Notes: generated by a model not told the origin, from the sequence alone. Counted from the first letter of the stretch, positions 7,503 through 17,418 are shown. The stretch is 64,000 nt of DNA from Hallella colorans (GCF_003096815.1 NZ_QENY01000016.1:1-64000); one strand, 5' to 3'. Translations and numbers: made by a program.

Positions 7503-10322
7503 ATGAAAATCAAAAACATTGTCATCGCATTGCTGCTGCTTGTTACAGCAGGTGCCAATGCACAAGTTCCAGGCATGGGCCTTCCCGTAGACAAGAATGT
7601 CAGAATGGGTAAACTCGACAACGGATTGACCTATTTTATCCGTTACAACAACTGGCCGGAGCACCGGGCCAACTTTTATATAGCCCAAAAGGTGGGTTCT
7701 ATACAGGAAGAGGAAAGCCAGCGAGGACTGGCTCACTTCTTGGAGCACATGGCTTTTAACGGGTCAGACAATTTCAAAGGCAATAACCTCATTGAATGGT
7801 GCCGCTCGAAAGGCATCGAGTTTGGCGGCGACCTGAACGCATATACCAGCATAGACCAAACGGTGTACAATATTGACAACGTGCCCACGAAGCAACCAAG
7901 CACCATCGACTCTTGCTTGCTCATCCTGCGCGACTGGTCTTGCGGGTTGTCGTTGGAGCAAGAAGAGATAGACAAGGAGCGTGGCGTGATACACGAGGAA
8001 TGGCGCCTGCGCACGTCGGCCAACAGCCGCATGCTGGAGCGCAACTTGCCCAAACTATATCCCGGGTCCAAGTACGGGCTCCGATTCCCTATCGGACTGA
8101 TGTCTGTGGTGGACAACTTCAAACGCCAAGAGCTCGTGGACTATTATCACAAATGGTATCACCCTTTGAACCAAGGTATCATCGTGGTGGGAGACGTGGA
8201 CGTGGACCGTGTGGAAGCGGAGATTAAACGGCTATTCGGAAGTATCAAAGTGCCACAAAACCCAATGCCTATCGTAGACGAGAAAGTTCCCGATAACGAC
8301 AAGCCTATTGTCATCATCGACAAAGACAAGGAGTTTAGAAGCAGTGTCATTGAGTTGATGATCAAGCACGACGTGTTCCCCGACAGCATGAAGCAAAGCG
8401 TCGATTACATGGTGTGGAACTATGTCAAGAGCGCGGCGTTTGGCATGCTTAACATCCGCTTCGTAGAGGCTTCGCAAAAGGCCAACTGCCCCTTCGTGAG
8501 CGCAAGCGCAGACGACGACACTTATATTTTCTCCAAAACAAAAGACGCGTTTGGCCTGAGCGTATCGCCCAAGGATATTAGCCAGTGCGCTGCCTCGCTC
8601 AGAGAGGCTTTCAAAGTGGTGAGACAAGCTGCTAAATTCGGTTTCACTCCCACGGAGTACAAACGTTTCCAAACAATCATGTTAAGCTCGCTCGACAAGG
8701 AATATTCTAATAAAGACAAGCGCTATAACAGCGAATTTTACAGCAAAATATTGGGATACTTCCTTACCAATGAGCCTATGCCCGGTATCGATTTCAAATA
8801 TCAAACCATGAAACAGGTCATTCCGGCCATACCATTGGAAGTGATCAACCAAGTGTTGCCAGAGCTTGTGACTGAAAACGATAGCAACTTGGTCATCTTA
8901 AACTTTAACAATGAAAAAGCAGGTAATGTCTATCCTACCGAGGCTCAGCTACTTGGCGCTGTGAACGAAGCTCGCCAAGCCAAGCTTGAGGCTTACGTGG
9001 ACAACGTGAAAAACGAGCCTCTTATGACCACGTTGCCTACACCGGGAAAAATTGTTAAGGAAGAGAAGAGCAAATTGTTCGATTATGATATTATCAAGCT
9101 CAACAATGGTGTGACCGTGCTGTTGAAGAAGACTGACTACAAGAAAGACCAAGTTGTCATGCACGGTATAGGTGGCGGCGGACAGTCGTTGTACGGAAAA
9201 GCCGATTTCGCCAACATGAAAGCATTCGACGAGGTGATTGATATTTGCGGATTAGGCAACTTCTCCAACACCCAACTCATCAAGGCTTTGGCCGGAAAAA
9301 TAGCCAATGCGTCGCTCTCCATGGGCAACCGCCGCACTGTCATCAACGGCAACTCCACGCCCAAGGATGTGGAAACGATGCTGCAATTGACACACCTCTA
9401 TTTCACTAACATCAAGAAAGATCAAGACGCTTACAACAAACTCATCCAGCAATACAACGTGGCGTTGAAAAATAGGGAGCTCTCTCCTGAGACCGCTTTC
9501 GGCGACTCCATCTCAGCCGCTATATATAATCGCGGATGGCGCGAAGCTCCTTTCTTGGCCAAAGACATCAAGGACGTGAACTACGACCGCATACTCGCCA
9601 TGGCCAAGGAGCGCACAGCCAACGCCAACGGATGGATATTCGAAATCGTAGGAAACTTTGACGCGTCCACCATTCGCCCCCTCATCTGCCAATATCTTGG
9701 CTCCCTGCCATCTAATGGCAAGAACGAAGCCAGCCCACGCGCTTCCATACCGACGACCAAGAGCGTGGACAACACGTTCCATCGCAAAATGGAAACACCC
9801 AAGGCTAATTCCTTAGTGATATGGTTCAACCACAAGATGCCTTACTCTTTGGACAACGCTATCAAGGCCGACGTGGCCGGACAGGTGCTCTCCATGGTGT
9901 ATCTCAAGAAGATTAGAGAGGAGGCAAGCGCCGCCTATACATGTGGTGCGCAAGGCAAGTTGACCGTGGCGGACGACGGATACCATATCGGACAAATCTT
10001 GGCTTACTGCCCTATGAAACCCGAGAAAAAAGACGAGGCGCTTAGAATCATCAATGAGGAGATAAACAACTTGGCCAAATCGTGCGACGCCGAGATGCTC
10101 GCCAAGACCAAAGAATTCATGCTCAAGCAGGTGGACGACAATGCCAAGACCAACGCTTATTGGAGTAATCTCGTGTTGGACAACTATATGATGAACCTTG
10201 ACGACCATACCAATTACAAGCGTATCGTTCAGGCTCTCACCCCAGAGAGTATCTCCACGTTTATAAAAGAATATCTTAAAGATGCCAACAAAGTGAGCGT
10301 TGTGATGCTCCCACAAGAATAA
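7503..10322 (+). CDS. M16 family zinc metallopeptidase (PqqL/pitrilysin-like), exported
   Basis: 939 residues with a signal peptide ending ANA-Q near residue 20, so periplasmic or outer-membrane associated. The first catalytic domain holds the inverted zinc motif HFLEH (His78, Glu81, His82) and a third ligand, probably Glu159 in the EEIDKER stretch, 77 residues on. The C-terminal half (about 520-939) repeats the M16 fold without the zinc motif, as usual for these one-chain clam-shell enzymes that degrade peptides. Single gene, with a terminator at 10376. Related proteins are common in Bacteroidales; the physiological substrate is unknown. Confidence 0.92.
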   Translation: MKIKNIVIALLLLVTAGANAQVPGMGLPVDKNVRMGKLDNGLTYFIRYNNWPEHRANFYIAQKVGSIQEEESQRGLAHFLEHMAFNGSDNFKGNNLIEWCRSKGIEFGGDLNAYTSIDQTVYNIDNVPTKQPSTIDSCLLILRDWSCGLSLEQEEIDKERGVIHEEWRLRTSANSRMLERNLPKLYPGSKYGLRFPIGLMSVVDNFKRQELVDYYHKWYHPLNQGIIVVGDVDVDRVEAEIKRLFGSIKVPQNPMPIVDEKVPDNDKPIVIIDKDKEFRSSVIELMIKHDVFPDSMKQSVDYMVWNYVKSAAFGMLNIRFVEASQKANCPFVSASADDDTYIFSKTKDAFGLSVSPKDISQCAASLREAFKVVRQAAKFGFTPTEYKRFQTIMLSSLDKEYSNKDKRYNSEFYSKILGYFLTNEPMPGIDFKYQTMKQVIPAIPLEVINQVLPELVTENDSNLVILNFNNEKAGNVYPTEAQLLGAVNEARQAKLEAYVDNVKNEPLMTTLPTPGKIVKEEKSKLFDYDIIKLNNGVTVLLKKTDYKKDQVVMHGIGGGGQSLYGKADFANMKAFDEVIDICGLGNFSNTQLIKALAGKIANASLSMGNRRTVINGNSTPKDVETMLQLTHLYFTNIKKDQDAYNKLIQQYNVALKNRELSPETAFGDSISAAIYNRGWREAPFLAKDIKDVNYDRILAMAKERTANANGWIFEIVGNFDASTIRPLICQYLGSLPSNGKNEASPRASIPTTKSVDNTFHRKMETPKANSLVIWFNHKMPYSLDNAIKADVAGQVLSMVYLKKIREEASAAYTCGAQGKLTVADDGYHIGQILAYCPMKPEKKDEALRIINEEINNLAKSCDAEMLAKTKEFMLKQVDDNAKTNAYWSNLVLDNYMMNLDDHTNYKRIVQALTPESISTFIKEYLKDANKVSVVMLPQE

Positions 10323-10375
10323 AAGAGCGTCATGCCAATCACCATCACTATTTACTAATAGTGGCACACAACTTA

Positions 10376-10414
10376 AATCCCCGTTTTTCCGCATTGGCAA
10401 AACGGGGATTTGGC
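10376..10414 (+). terminator. Terminator of the M16 peptidase gene
   Basis: A perfect 13-base stem (10376-10388 with 10400-10412) around an 11-base loop. The T run is short, so efficiency may be moderate. Confidence 0.75.
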
Positions 10415-10457
10415 ATATCCTAAAAGCTGTCATACGGCAAAAACTATTGCCTTTTTC

Positions 10458-10488
10458 TTTGCCCATACTCATTTTCTTCGTAACTTTG
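10458..10488 (+). promoter_or_regulatory. metK promoter and structured leader
   Basis: TTTG (10458-10461), a 19-base spacer and TAACTTTG (10481-10488). The leader of about 100 bases before metK is GC-rich compared with other leaders here and can form a hairpin (10500-10527). I cannot match it to a known SAM riboswitch class. Confidence 0.75.
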
Positions 10489-10597
10489 CACCATCAAGTA
10501 AGCGGCCGGCTGCATACGGTCGCGCTTCCCCTCAGAATATAAATCAACATTGTATGGGCACGGCATGCAGGCTGACCACATTTTAATCATTGTATTT

Positions 10598-11887
10598 ATG
10601 TCATATTTATTTTCATCAGAATCAGTGTCTGAGGGGCATCCAGACAAGGTTTCGGACCAAATATCAGATGCCATTCTCGACCAGTTTTTAGCCTACGACG
10701 ACATGGCGCATTGCGCTGTCGAGACTTTCGTCACCACTGGACAAGTGGTCATTATGGGAGAGGTGCGCTCGGAAGCTTACATCGATCTTCAGACCGTGGC
10801 ACGCCGAGCCATCAAGCATATAGGCTACAGCAAGGGAGAATACCAATTTGACTATAACTCCTGCGGCATCCTGACGGCCATCCACGAGCAGAGCGACGAC
10901 ATAGACCGCGGTGTCTCACGCGAGGAAGAAGACCAACAAGGAGCCGGCGACCAAGGTATGATGTTCGGCTATGCCAGTAACGAGACCGACAATTACATGC
11001 CCGCTACGCTCGACCTTGCGCATCTCATTATGCAAACATTGGCGCAAATTCGCAAGGAGGGCAAGCAGATGACCTACCTGCGCCCCGACTCCAAGAGCCA
11101 AGTAACCATTGAGTACGGCGACAACAACGAGCCTTTGCGTATTCGTACCATCGTTGTATCCACGCAGCATGACCCATTCGTAGTGCCAGAAAACGACACC
11201 CGGGAGGCGCAGCTCAAGGCCGACGAGGCCATGCTATCAAAAATTCGTGAAGATGTCATCAATGTCCTCATGCCACGCGTAAAAGCTGAGGCGGGAGACA
11301 AAATGCGCAAGCTCTTCAATGGCGACATAGAATATTTGGTCAATCCCACAGGCAAATTTGTTATTGGTGGCCCCCACGGAGATACCGGCCTTACGGGTCG
11401 CAAGATTATCGTCGACACTTACGGCGGTCGTGGAGCGCATGGTGGTGGCGCTTTCTCGGGCAAAGATTCGAGCAAGGTGGACCGTAGCGCTGCCTACGCG
11501 GCGCGACACATTGCCAAGAACATGGTGGCCGCTGGCGTGGCCGACGAGATGTTGGTGCAGTTGGCCTACGCTATCGGCGTGGCTGAGCCAGTGAGCGTTT
11601 ATGTCAACACTTACGGCCGCGGACATGTCGGCATTTCTGACGCAGATATAGCCAAAAAAATACAACAGCTTTTCGACTTGCGCCCCAAAGCCATTGAGCG
11701 TGAGCTCAAACTGCGCCAACCCATGTACTTCGAGACAGCCGCCTACGGACATGTAGGCCGTCGCAACGAGGTCGTGAAAAAGACTTTCAGCAGTCTTTAC
11801 CACGACACAAAAACTATCGACGTGGAACTTTTCACATGGGAAAAGCTCGACCAAATAGATCGAATCAGGCAAGCTTTCAACCTTTAA
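10598..11887 (+). CDS. metK: S-adenosylmethionine synthetase (methionine adenosyltransferase)
   Basis: 429 residues from the ATG at 10598, giving the expected N-terminus [20 protein letters not shown]. An upstream in-frame ATG at 10550 would add 16 unmatched residues. Makes S-adenosylmethionine from methionine and ATP in the cytosol. Signatures: GHPDKVSDQ near 14, [12 protein letters not shown] (the GAGDQG hexapeptide), and the Gly-rich [16 protein letters not shown] near residue 285. Somewhat longer than the roughly 385 residues of the E. coli enzyme, as in other Bacteroidales. Strong promoter upstream and perfect terminator directly after. Confidence 0.97.
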   Translation: MSYLFSSESVSEGHPDKVSDQISDAILDQFLAYDDMAHCAVETFVTTGQVVIMGEVRSEAYIDLQTVARRAIKHIGYSKGEYQFDYNSCGILTAIHEQSDDIDRGVSREEEDQQGAGDQGMMFGYASNETDNYMPATLDLAHLIMQTLAQIRKEGKQMTYLRPDSKSQVTIEYGDNNEPLRIRTIVVSTQHDPFVVPENDTREAQLKADEAMLSKIREDVINVLMPRVKAEAGDKMRKLFNGDIEYLVNPTGKFVIGGPHGDTGLTGRKIIVDTYGGRGAHGGGAFSGKDSSKVDRSAAYAARHIAKNMVAAGVADEMLVQLAYAIGVAEPVSVYVNTYGRGHVGISDADIAKKIQQLFDLRPKAIERELKLRQPMYFETAAYGHVGRRNEVVKKTFSSLYHDTKTIDVELFTWEKLDQIDRIRQAFNL

Positions 11888-11925
11888 GGCTCGCCTAATC
11901 TCATACTATCCGCAATAGTATCATA

Positions 11926-11955
11926 GGTTGCCGCCCTGCGGCAACCATCTTTTTT
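11926..11955 (+). terminator. Terminator after metK, nine bases before the next start codon
   Basis: A perfect 9-base GC-rich stem (11926-11934 with 11938-11946), a 3-base loop, then ATCTTTTTT. It ends only about nine bases before the next gene's ATG. Confidence 0.9.
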
Positions 11956-11963
11956 CAATATCC

Positions 11964-12992
11964 ATGACCCAACAAGATACTCTCTCCACAGCACAAACCG
12001 CCCCGCAGGAAACGGCAAACCAAGTTTCCGCGCACGTTTATGGTGGCTATCACACCCCTCGAGAGATTATCAGTTGGCTTCCACGCACGGCCACTCCATG
12101 GCAACAAGACTCTGCCATTAGGGCGCATTACCAATTTCAGAAGATTGATTGGACCAAGCGTCCCAACTCCATGCGCACGCCACAGACACGTGCCGACGCC
12201 GTATCGGGCTTCTCGTTGCGCAAGCCCATGTACCACAACAAGTCACTTGTGCAGCCCGACTCCATCTATCGCCCAGAGTATGCGGTGTATCATCAGGGGG
12301 TTTCTGGCGACCCTGTGCCTTACAATATTGCTAATGACAACCTCATCACATCCATCCTGTTGGGGTGTTTCATTTTAACAGCAGTGTCTATAGCCGAGTC
12401 CGGACATTTCATACAGCGTCAGTTTAAAAACTTCTTCCGTATCCAACGAGAGGGCACCACTGTTATCACCGAGACTGGCAACGAATGGCGCTTTCAACTG
12501 TTTCTTGTTCTACAAGCATGTTTGCTGCTTGCCCTTATCTTTTTTTTCTATACCAAGACATTGACTAATGGCGTATCAACATTGCCCCATTATCTTGTTA
12601 TAGGTATCTATACAGGTATTATCGCCACCTATTTCATCGTGAAAAACTTGCTTTATACACTAACGGGATGGGTGTTTTTTGATAAGAAAAAAAATGAACA
12701 ATGGACCAAGTCGCACCTCTTCCTTATAGCCTTTGAGGGCATAGCACTTTTCCCTGTTGTCATGCTCTTGGCCTATTTCAATTTTTCTATAGAAAGCACG
12801 GTTGTTTACACCATTTTTGTTATCATTTTGGCCAAAGTGCTATCATTGTATAAGATCTTTAATATCTTTTTCAAAAAAAACGCCGATTTTATGCAAAGTT
12901 TTTTGTACTTTTGTGCCCTTGAAATCATGCCACTTGGCATACTGTGGGCAGTACTCGTGTTCATGGACTATTATTTTAAAGTAAATTTTTAA
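11964..12992 (+). CDS. DUF4271 domain membrane protein
   Basis: 342 residues from the ATG at 11964, directly behind a terminator hairpin. The first about 125 residues are polar with no clear fold. From about residue 125 there are six or more hydrophobic segments, the pattern of DUF4271. Inner membrane; function unknown. It is followed by hemD after 8 bases and heads the DUF4271-hemD-rnpA-yidD-tyrS series, an order I recall as typical of Bacteroidales, but no functional link to heme synthesis is established. No promoter of its own is obvious, so it may depend on read-through from metK. Confidence 0.75.
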   Translation: MTQQDTLSTAQTAPQETANQVSAHVYGGYHTPREIISWLPRTATPWQQDSAIRAHYQFQKIDWTKRPNSMRTPQTRADAVSGFSLRKPMYHNKSLVQPDSIYRPEYAVYHQGVSGDPVPYNIANDNLITSILLGCFILTAVSIAESGHFIQRQFKNFFRIQREGTTVITETGNEWRFQLFLVLQACLLLALIFFFYTKTLTNGVSTLPHYLVIGIYTGIIATYFIVKNLLYTLTGWVFFDKKKNEQWTKSHLFLIAFEGIALFPVVMLLAYFNFSIESTVVYTIFVIILAKVLSLYKIFNIFFKKNADFMQSFLYFCALEIMPLGILWAVLVFMDYYFKVNF

Positions 12993-13000
12993 TACAAAAG

Positions 13001-13753
13001 ATGATAAAGAAGATCATGATATCGCAGCCTAAGCCTGCGAATAAGAAATCTCCTTATTATGAACTCGAAAAAAAACACGACATACAATTTGTGTTTCGCC
13101 CTTTTATCAGAGTCGAGGGACTTTCTGCCAAGGAGTTTCGTCAGCAAAAAGTGAGTATTCTTTCGCACACAGCTGTTGTCTTCACATCGCGCCATGCTAT
13201 AGACAATTTTTTTAAACTTGCCAAGGAGCTTCGCATCACCATCCCCGAGGATATGAGATATTTCTGTGTGACAGAGACTATTTCGCTTTATATCCAGAAA
13301 TATGTACAGTACCGTAAGCGTAAGGTTTTCTATGGCACCACCGGCAAGATAGACGATCTTATCCCTGCCATGTTGAAACACAAGACCGAGAAATACTTAG
13401 TCCCTCTGAGTAGTGTGCACAACGATGATGTCAAAACGCTGCTCGATTCTAAGGGTCTCGAGCATACCGAGTGCGTAATGTACCGCACCGTAAGCGATGC
13501 GTTCACGCAAGAAGAGGTGGACAATTTTGATTGTGATATGCTCATATTCTCCACTCCCACGGGAGTGGACTATCTCACCAAGTCGTTTCCCAACGTCAAG
13601 CAAGGCAAACTTAAGTTAGGCGCTTTTGGTCCCGCTACAGCCAAAGCCATTGAAAAAGCCGGTCTCAAACCGTCATTGGTGGCGGGCACCAAGGAGTATC
13701 CCTCGATGATTAGCGCATTGTCAGATTTCCTGGACAAACAAAACAAAAAGTAG
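13001..13753 (+). CDS. hemD: Uroporphyrinogen-III synthase family protein
   Basis: 250 residues, the usual size. Two similar alpha/beta lobes are discernible. Features of the family: VVFTSRHAIDNFF near residue 62, a central KYLVPLSS, and DMLIFSTPTGVDYL followed by KLGAFGPATAKAIEKAGLKPS in the second lobe. The enzyme closes the tetrapyrrole ring with inversion of ring D. This family diverges strongly, and in some Prevotellaceae the rest of heme synthesis is incomplete, so catalysis is inferred. Located 8 bases after DUF4271 and 12 bases before rnpA. Confidence 0.85.
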   Translation: MIKKIMISQPKPANKKSPYYELEKKHDIQFVFRPFIRVEGLSAKEFRQQKVSILSHTAVVFTSRHAIDNFFKLAKELRITIPEDMRYFCVTETISLYIQKYVQYRKRKVFYGTTGKIDDLIPAMLKHKTEKYLVPLSSVHNDDVKTLLDSKGLEHTECVMYRTVSDAFTQEEVDNFDCDMLIFSTPTGVDYLTKSFPNVKQGKLKLGAFGPATAKAIEKAGLKPSLVAGTKEYPSMISALSDFLDKQNKK

Positions 13754-13765
13754 TTACCCATTTCA

Positions 13766-14194
13766 ATGCCATCACTACCCTCCACACTTCGCAAGGAGGA
13801 ACGTATATATAGCAAGAAGACTATAGACGCCCTCTTCCAGGGAGGCAAGAGCCAGTCCATGCTGGCTTTTCCCCTTAGGGTGATTTATATGCCCCTGCCG
13901 AACGATTTCGATCGGCAACCGCGCCACGATAAGGAGGCGACCATGAGCGTCAAGGCCCAATTTCTGATCAGCGTGCCCAAGCGATGTTTTAAACGTGCCG
14001 TAAATCGCAACAGGGTGAAACGGCAAGTGCGCGAGGCTTACCGCAAAAACAAAGTCATCGTTGCGCACCACAATGTGGCCATGGCTTTTATATGGCTATC
14101 AGACAGTCTTTATAACAGTAGCCGCGTGGAGGCCACTGTCATCAACCTTTTAAATCGAGTCAACGAGCGTCTATCGGGGGAGGAAGCCCTATGA
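13766..14194 (+). CDS. rnpA: Ribonuclease P protein component
   Basis: 142 residues. The basic signature near residues 70-95 ([21 protein letters not shown]) matches the RNR motif that contacts the catalytic RNA and pre-tRNA leader. N-terminal [18 protein letters not shown] matches the family start. A Bacteroidales-typical insertion around 38-55 lengthens it. Works with the RNase P RNA (not in this window) to trim tRNA 5' ends. Its stop overlaps the yidD start (ATGA). Confidence 0.95.
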   Translation: MPSLPSTLRKEERIYSKKTIDALFQGGKSQSMLAFPLRVIYMPLPNDFDRQPRHDKEATMSVKAQFLISVPKRCFKRAVNRNRVKRQVREAYRKNKVIVAHHNVAMAFIWLSDSLYNSSRVEATVINLLNRVNERLSGEEAL

Positions 14195-14445
14195 AAGATG
14201 CCGCTCAAAAGATGCTTCACGCCATTGGGCGCGTTTTGGCTTGGTTATTGGTTCAGCCCATAGTCTTCTATCAAAAGTTCATCACGCCCTATACACCACC
14301 ATCGTGCCGCTTCACGCCTACATGCTCAGAGTATGCCCGACAGGCTCTTCTCAAGCATGGACCTATCAAAGGGCTGGCGCTGGCGATATGGAGAATACTT
14401 AGATGCAACCCTTGGGGTGGAAGTGGATACGACCCCGTTCCGTAA
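14191..14445 (+). CDS. yidD: Membrane protein insertion efficiency factor YidD
   Basis: 84 residues. Contains the conserved [17 protein letters not shown] with two of the family cysteines, and [14 protein letters not shown] at the C-terminus. Family members assist insertion of membrane proteins with YidC. The start overlaps the end of rnpA by 4 bases, so translation is probably coupled. Confidence 0.95.
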   Translation: MKDAAQKMLHAIGRVLAWLLVQPIVFYQKFITPYTPPSCRFTPTCSEYARQALLKHGPIKGLALAIWRILRCNPWGGSGYDPVP

Positions 14446-14534
14446 GTTGTCCAAAAGCCACCCCAACATTTTCAATACATCCGGTCAAATCATTATATCG
14501 GCCGGAAATAACCCAAACAACAAGAACAACGCAT

Positions 14535-15833
14535 ATGAAAAACTTTGTCGAAGAACTGAAATGGCGCGGCATGTTGGCCCAAATCATGCCAGGTACAGAG
14601 GAGTATCTCATGGAGAACATGGTTTCGGCTTATTTAGGCACTGACCCCACGGCCGACTCGCTCCATATCGGCCACCTTTGCGGCATCATGATGCTACGCC
14701 ACTTGCAACGCTGCGGCCACAAGCCCTACCTGCTGGTGGGAGGAGCCACGGGAATGATAGGCGACCCATCTGGCAAAAGCCAAGAGCGAAATCTGCTCGA
14801 CTCGGAAACGCTCTACCACAACCAAGAGGCCATCAAGAGGCAGTGCGCCAAATTTTTGGATTTTGACGGCTGTGAGCCCAACAAGGCCGAGTTGGTGAAC
14901 AACTACGACTGGATGAAGGATTTCACTTTTCTCGACTTCGCCCGCACCGTGGGAAAACATATCACTGTAAACTACATGATGGCCAAGGAGAGTGTGCAGC
15001 AGCGCCTCAACGGTACGGCTCGCGACGGCTTGAGCTTCACCGAGTTTACCTATCAGTTACTTCAAGGTTACGATTTCTTGCATCTGTACCAGCACAATGG
15101 CGTGCGGCTTCAGCTTGGCGGCAATGACCAATGGGGCAACATGACCACCGGCACGGAGCTTATACGCCGCACGCTTGGCAACGAAGCCCAAGCCTACGCC
15201 CTGACCTGCCCGCTCATCACTAAGGCCGACGGCAAAAAGTTTGGCAAGACAGAGAGCGGCAACGTATGGTTGGACCGCGATCGCACCACGCCCTACACCT
15301 TTTACCAGTTCTGGCTTAACGTGTCGGACCAAGACGCCGAGCGCTACATCAAGATATTCACAGACCTTGACCGGCAAACCATCGCCGACCTCGCCGCGGA
15401 GCACGCCCAAGACCCTGGCCGCCGCTCGTTGCAACGCCGACTGGCCGAGGAGGTCACCACTATGGTGCACTCCAAAGAAGACCTCGACATAGCCATTGCT
15501 GCCTCGAACATACTTTTCGGCAAAGCCACCAAGGATGAACTCGCACGGCTTGACGAGGCAACGCTCAACGACGTGTTCAAGGATGTACCTCATTACGAGG
15601 TCGACAAATCGCAACTTGGCGCCAAGGCTATAGACCTGTTTTGTGCCGACGGCATGAGCATCTTTCCCAGCAAGGGAGAGATGCGCAAACTTGTAAAGGG
15701 TGGTGGCGTGAGCCTCAACAAGGAGAAACTCACCGCTTTTGACCGCCCTGTCACCACAGACGACCTTATAGACGGCAAGTATCTCTTGGTGCAGCGCGGC
15801 AAGAAAAACTATTATCTCATCACCGTGAAGTAG
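14535..15833 (+). CDS. tyrS: Tyrosyl-tRNA synthetase
   Basis: 432 residues from the ATG at 14535 ([16 protein letters not shown]), chosen because the upstream frame overlaps yidD and has no match. Class I signatures: HIGH box as HIGH at 44-47 and KMSKS-like KFGKT near residue 236. A C-terminal S4 RNA-binding domain covers about 360-432. Charges tRNA-Tyr. Probably transcribed with yidD, and ends at a strong terminator. Confidence 0.97.
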   Translation: MKNFVEELKWRGMLAQIMPGTEEYLMENMVSAYLGTDPTADSLHIGHLCGIMMLRHLQRCGHKPYLLVGGATGMIGDPSGKSQERNLLDSETLYHNQEAIKRQCAKFLDFDGCEPNKAELVNNYDWMKDFTFLDFARTVGKHITVNYMMAKESVQQRLNGTARDGLSFTEFTYQLLQGYDFLHLYQHNGVRLQLGGNDQWGNMTTGTELIRRTLGNEAQAYALTCPLITKADGKKFGKTESGNVWLDRDRTTPYTFYQFWLNVSDQDAERYIKIFTDLDRQTIADLAAEHAQDPGRRSLQRRLAEEVTTMVHSKEDLDIAIAASNILFGKATKDELARLDEATLNDVFKDVPHYEVDKSQLGAKAIDLFCADGMSIFPSKGEMRKLVKGGGVSLNKEKLTAFDRPVTTDDLIDGKYLLVQRGKKNYYLITVK

Positions 15834-15857
15834 TCCATACACATTTGAGATACCAGA

Positions 15858-15904
15858 AACGATGTCCCGCAAGGCTTTTCGCCGATGCGGGATGTCGTTT
15901 TTTT
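15858..15904 (+). terminator. Terminator after tyrS
   Basis: A 14-base stem (15858-15871 with 15886-15899; two G.U pairs) is followed by seven T. Confidence 0.9.
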
Positions 15905-16097
15905 ATGGTTGCCCAAACTGCCCCCAAAGCCACGGTGGCTGCCATCTCATTCACTCCCCAAGTATCGTCACCTCTCATTTTTTATCAAAAAATAATCACA
16001 AATAAAGTGATACTAAAATTCATCATTCCGCACAAAAAAAATGTATTGTCGGGCATAAAACACATGAGCGCTCACCCTTTTTTACATGCACGAAACG

Positions 16098-16349
16098 CCA
16101 TTGGTACCTTTTCAGGCTACGTTTAAGGCTTATACGCGCGCCGTTTGCGTGCTATACGTGCTGCGTGTAGGGCCTAATCATGACGTGAATAGTACTCAAT
16201 GGCGAGCATTTCAGAAAACTTATTTTTAAAAATAATATATTTTCTTTATTATTATACTGTATTTCAAAGCTTTACAGAAAACCCTCATTTTTCTTGTTTT
16301 TGTACGCAACCATTCGTTCGCTTGCAAATAAGCGAAAGATTAGAGGGTG
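16098..16349 (+). repeat. Dispersed intergenic element, copy R2
   Basis: Family box CCATTGGTACCTTTTCA (16098-16114; 14 of 17 as in R3). It is followed by a GC-rich segment rich in GCGTGC/TTTAAGG-like words, an AT-rich middle, and an imperfect inverted repeat: arms 16281-16307 and 16320-16349, with a perfect 7-base inner pair at 16317-16323/16330-16336. It fills the gap between tyrS and tRNA-Gln. The bases 15905-16097 before it show nothing recognisable. Confidence 0.55.
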
Positions 16350-16598
16350 TTTGTCTTGTATTTTCAAGCACTTTTAAATTTAATTTTTAAAGTTTTTCGT
16401 ATCATTGTCTCTATTTCGTACCACCGTTCTCGAGCAAGGCTCAATGGCATTTCGAGTCTGGTATGCCAGTTTGATCAGAACTGGCGCACAAGACCACTTG
16501 GTGCCATTCACTCCATGATACAGATGTGACGAATCGTTGCTCAATATGCGCCATAATGAAAATTTACAAGCGTGGCAAGAAAAGATTTTGATTAAAAA

Positions 16599-16630
16599 TT
16601 TGGTTATAGGCCAAAAAAACACTACCTTTG
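16599..16630 (+). promoter_or_regulatory. tRNA-Gln promoter
   Basis: TTTG (16599-16602), a 20-base spacer and TACCTTTG (16623-16630), 33 bases before the tRNA. A full match to the Bacteroidetes consensus. Confidence 0.85.
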
Positions 16631-16663
16631 CACCGCTGAAGTAGACAGCACTATCTATGCGAT

Positions 16664-16734
16664 TGTCCTATGGTGTAATGGTAGCACTAGAGTTTTTGGT
16701 TCTCTCAGTCGTGGTTCGAATCCGCGTAGGACAA
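16664..16734 (+). tRNA. tRNA-Gln (anticodon TTG)
   Basis: 71 bases folding into a full cloverleaf: a 7-pair acceptor stem (16664-16670 with 16727-16733) and discriminator A, a D arm with GTG/CAC pairs, an anticodon loop TTTTGGT giving TTG at 16696-16698, and a T arm CGTGG/CCGCG with TTCGAAT loop. The closing pair of the anticodon stem is a T.T mismatch. CCA is not encoded. A terminator hairpin follows after 4 bases. Single-gene unit. Confidence 0.96.
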
Positions 16735-16738
16735 CTCT

Positions 16739-16776
16739 AAAGCCGCAATAAGTATCAATGCTTATTGCGGCTTTTT
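16739..16776 (+). terminator. Terminator of tRNA-Gln
   Basis: A perfect 14-base stem (16739-16752 with 16761-16774), an 8-base loop and a T run. Confidence 0.93.
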
Positions 16777-16946
16777 GCTTGTAAGGCCTCTGTATGGGCA
16801 TAGATGCACTTGTAATCATGGTATATTTTGTAAGGTGCTCACCTAACATTCCAACCTCGTTATAATGCCACATAAAACATGATACCCCATCAATATTACA
16901 AAAATTACAAATATTTCATTTTAATATAATTTATTATCACGAATAG

Positions 16947-16978
16947 TTTGCGTAAATGAGAAATAAAAACTATTTTTG
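16947..16978 (+). promoter_or_regulatory. Promoter of the superoxide reductase gene
   Basis: TTTG (16947-16950), a 20-base spacer, TATTTTTG (16971-16978); start codon at 17008. Confidence 0.8.
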
Positions 16979-17007
16979 CAATATAACATTATGAAAATTT
17001 AAACACT

Positions 17008-17379
17008 ATGGCAAAAAGAAACGACATTTACAAGAATACCAAAACCGGTAGTATGGTTGAGGTGATGGTTGCTGGCGAACTAAACCTTGATGGTGACTGG
17101 AAAGCAATGACCGAAAACACTGTAGACGCAGCCAAAGAGAAGCATGTGCCTGTTATAGAGGCTATCGAAGGTGGTTATCGTGTAACGGTAGGCTCGGTGG
17201 AGCATCCCATGACTGAGGAACACTATATACAGTGGATAGAGCTGATGACAGAAACTGAGGTGTTGCGCAAATATCTCACCCCCAACGACAAACCTGTGGC
17301 CGAGTTTAAGACAGACGCTAAAAAGGTTTGCGCGCGTGAGTATTGCAACCTGCATGGCGTGTGGAAAGCCGATCTTTAA
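17008..17379 (+). CDS. Superoxide reductase (desulfoferrodoxin-like, cysteine-less N-terminal domain)
   Basis: 123 residues. Reduces superoxide to hydrogen peroxide in the cytosol without making oxygen. The catalytic iron ligands of the family are all visible: His46 (EKHVPV), His66 (EHPM), His72 (EEHYI), Cys113 and His116 (EYCNLHG), with the active-site Glu44/Lys45. The N-terminus aligns with the desulforedoxin domain of two-iron enzymes (IYKNTKTGSMVEV) but the four cysteines that hold its iron are replaced (for example Asn10 and Thr13). This resembles the one-iron class III described from Treponema. Own promoter and terminator. Confidence 0.9.
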   Translation: MAKRNDIYKNTKTGSMVEVMVAGELNLDGDWKAMTENTVDAAKEKHVPVIEAIEGGYRVTVGSVEHPMTEEHYIQWIELMTETEVLRKYLTPNDKPVAEFKTDAKKVCAREYCNLHGVWKADL

Positions 17380-17418
17380 GCCACTTGCAAAACACGGTGG
17401 TATAATGTTTACACCATA

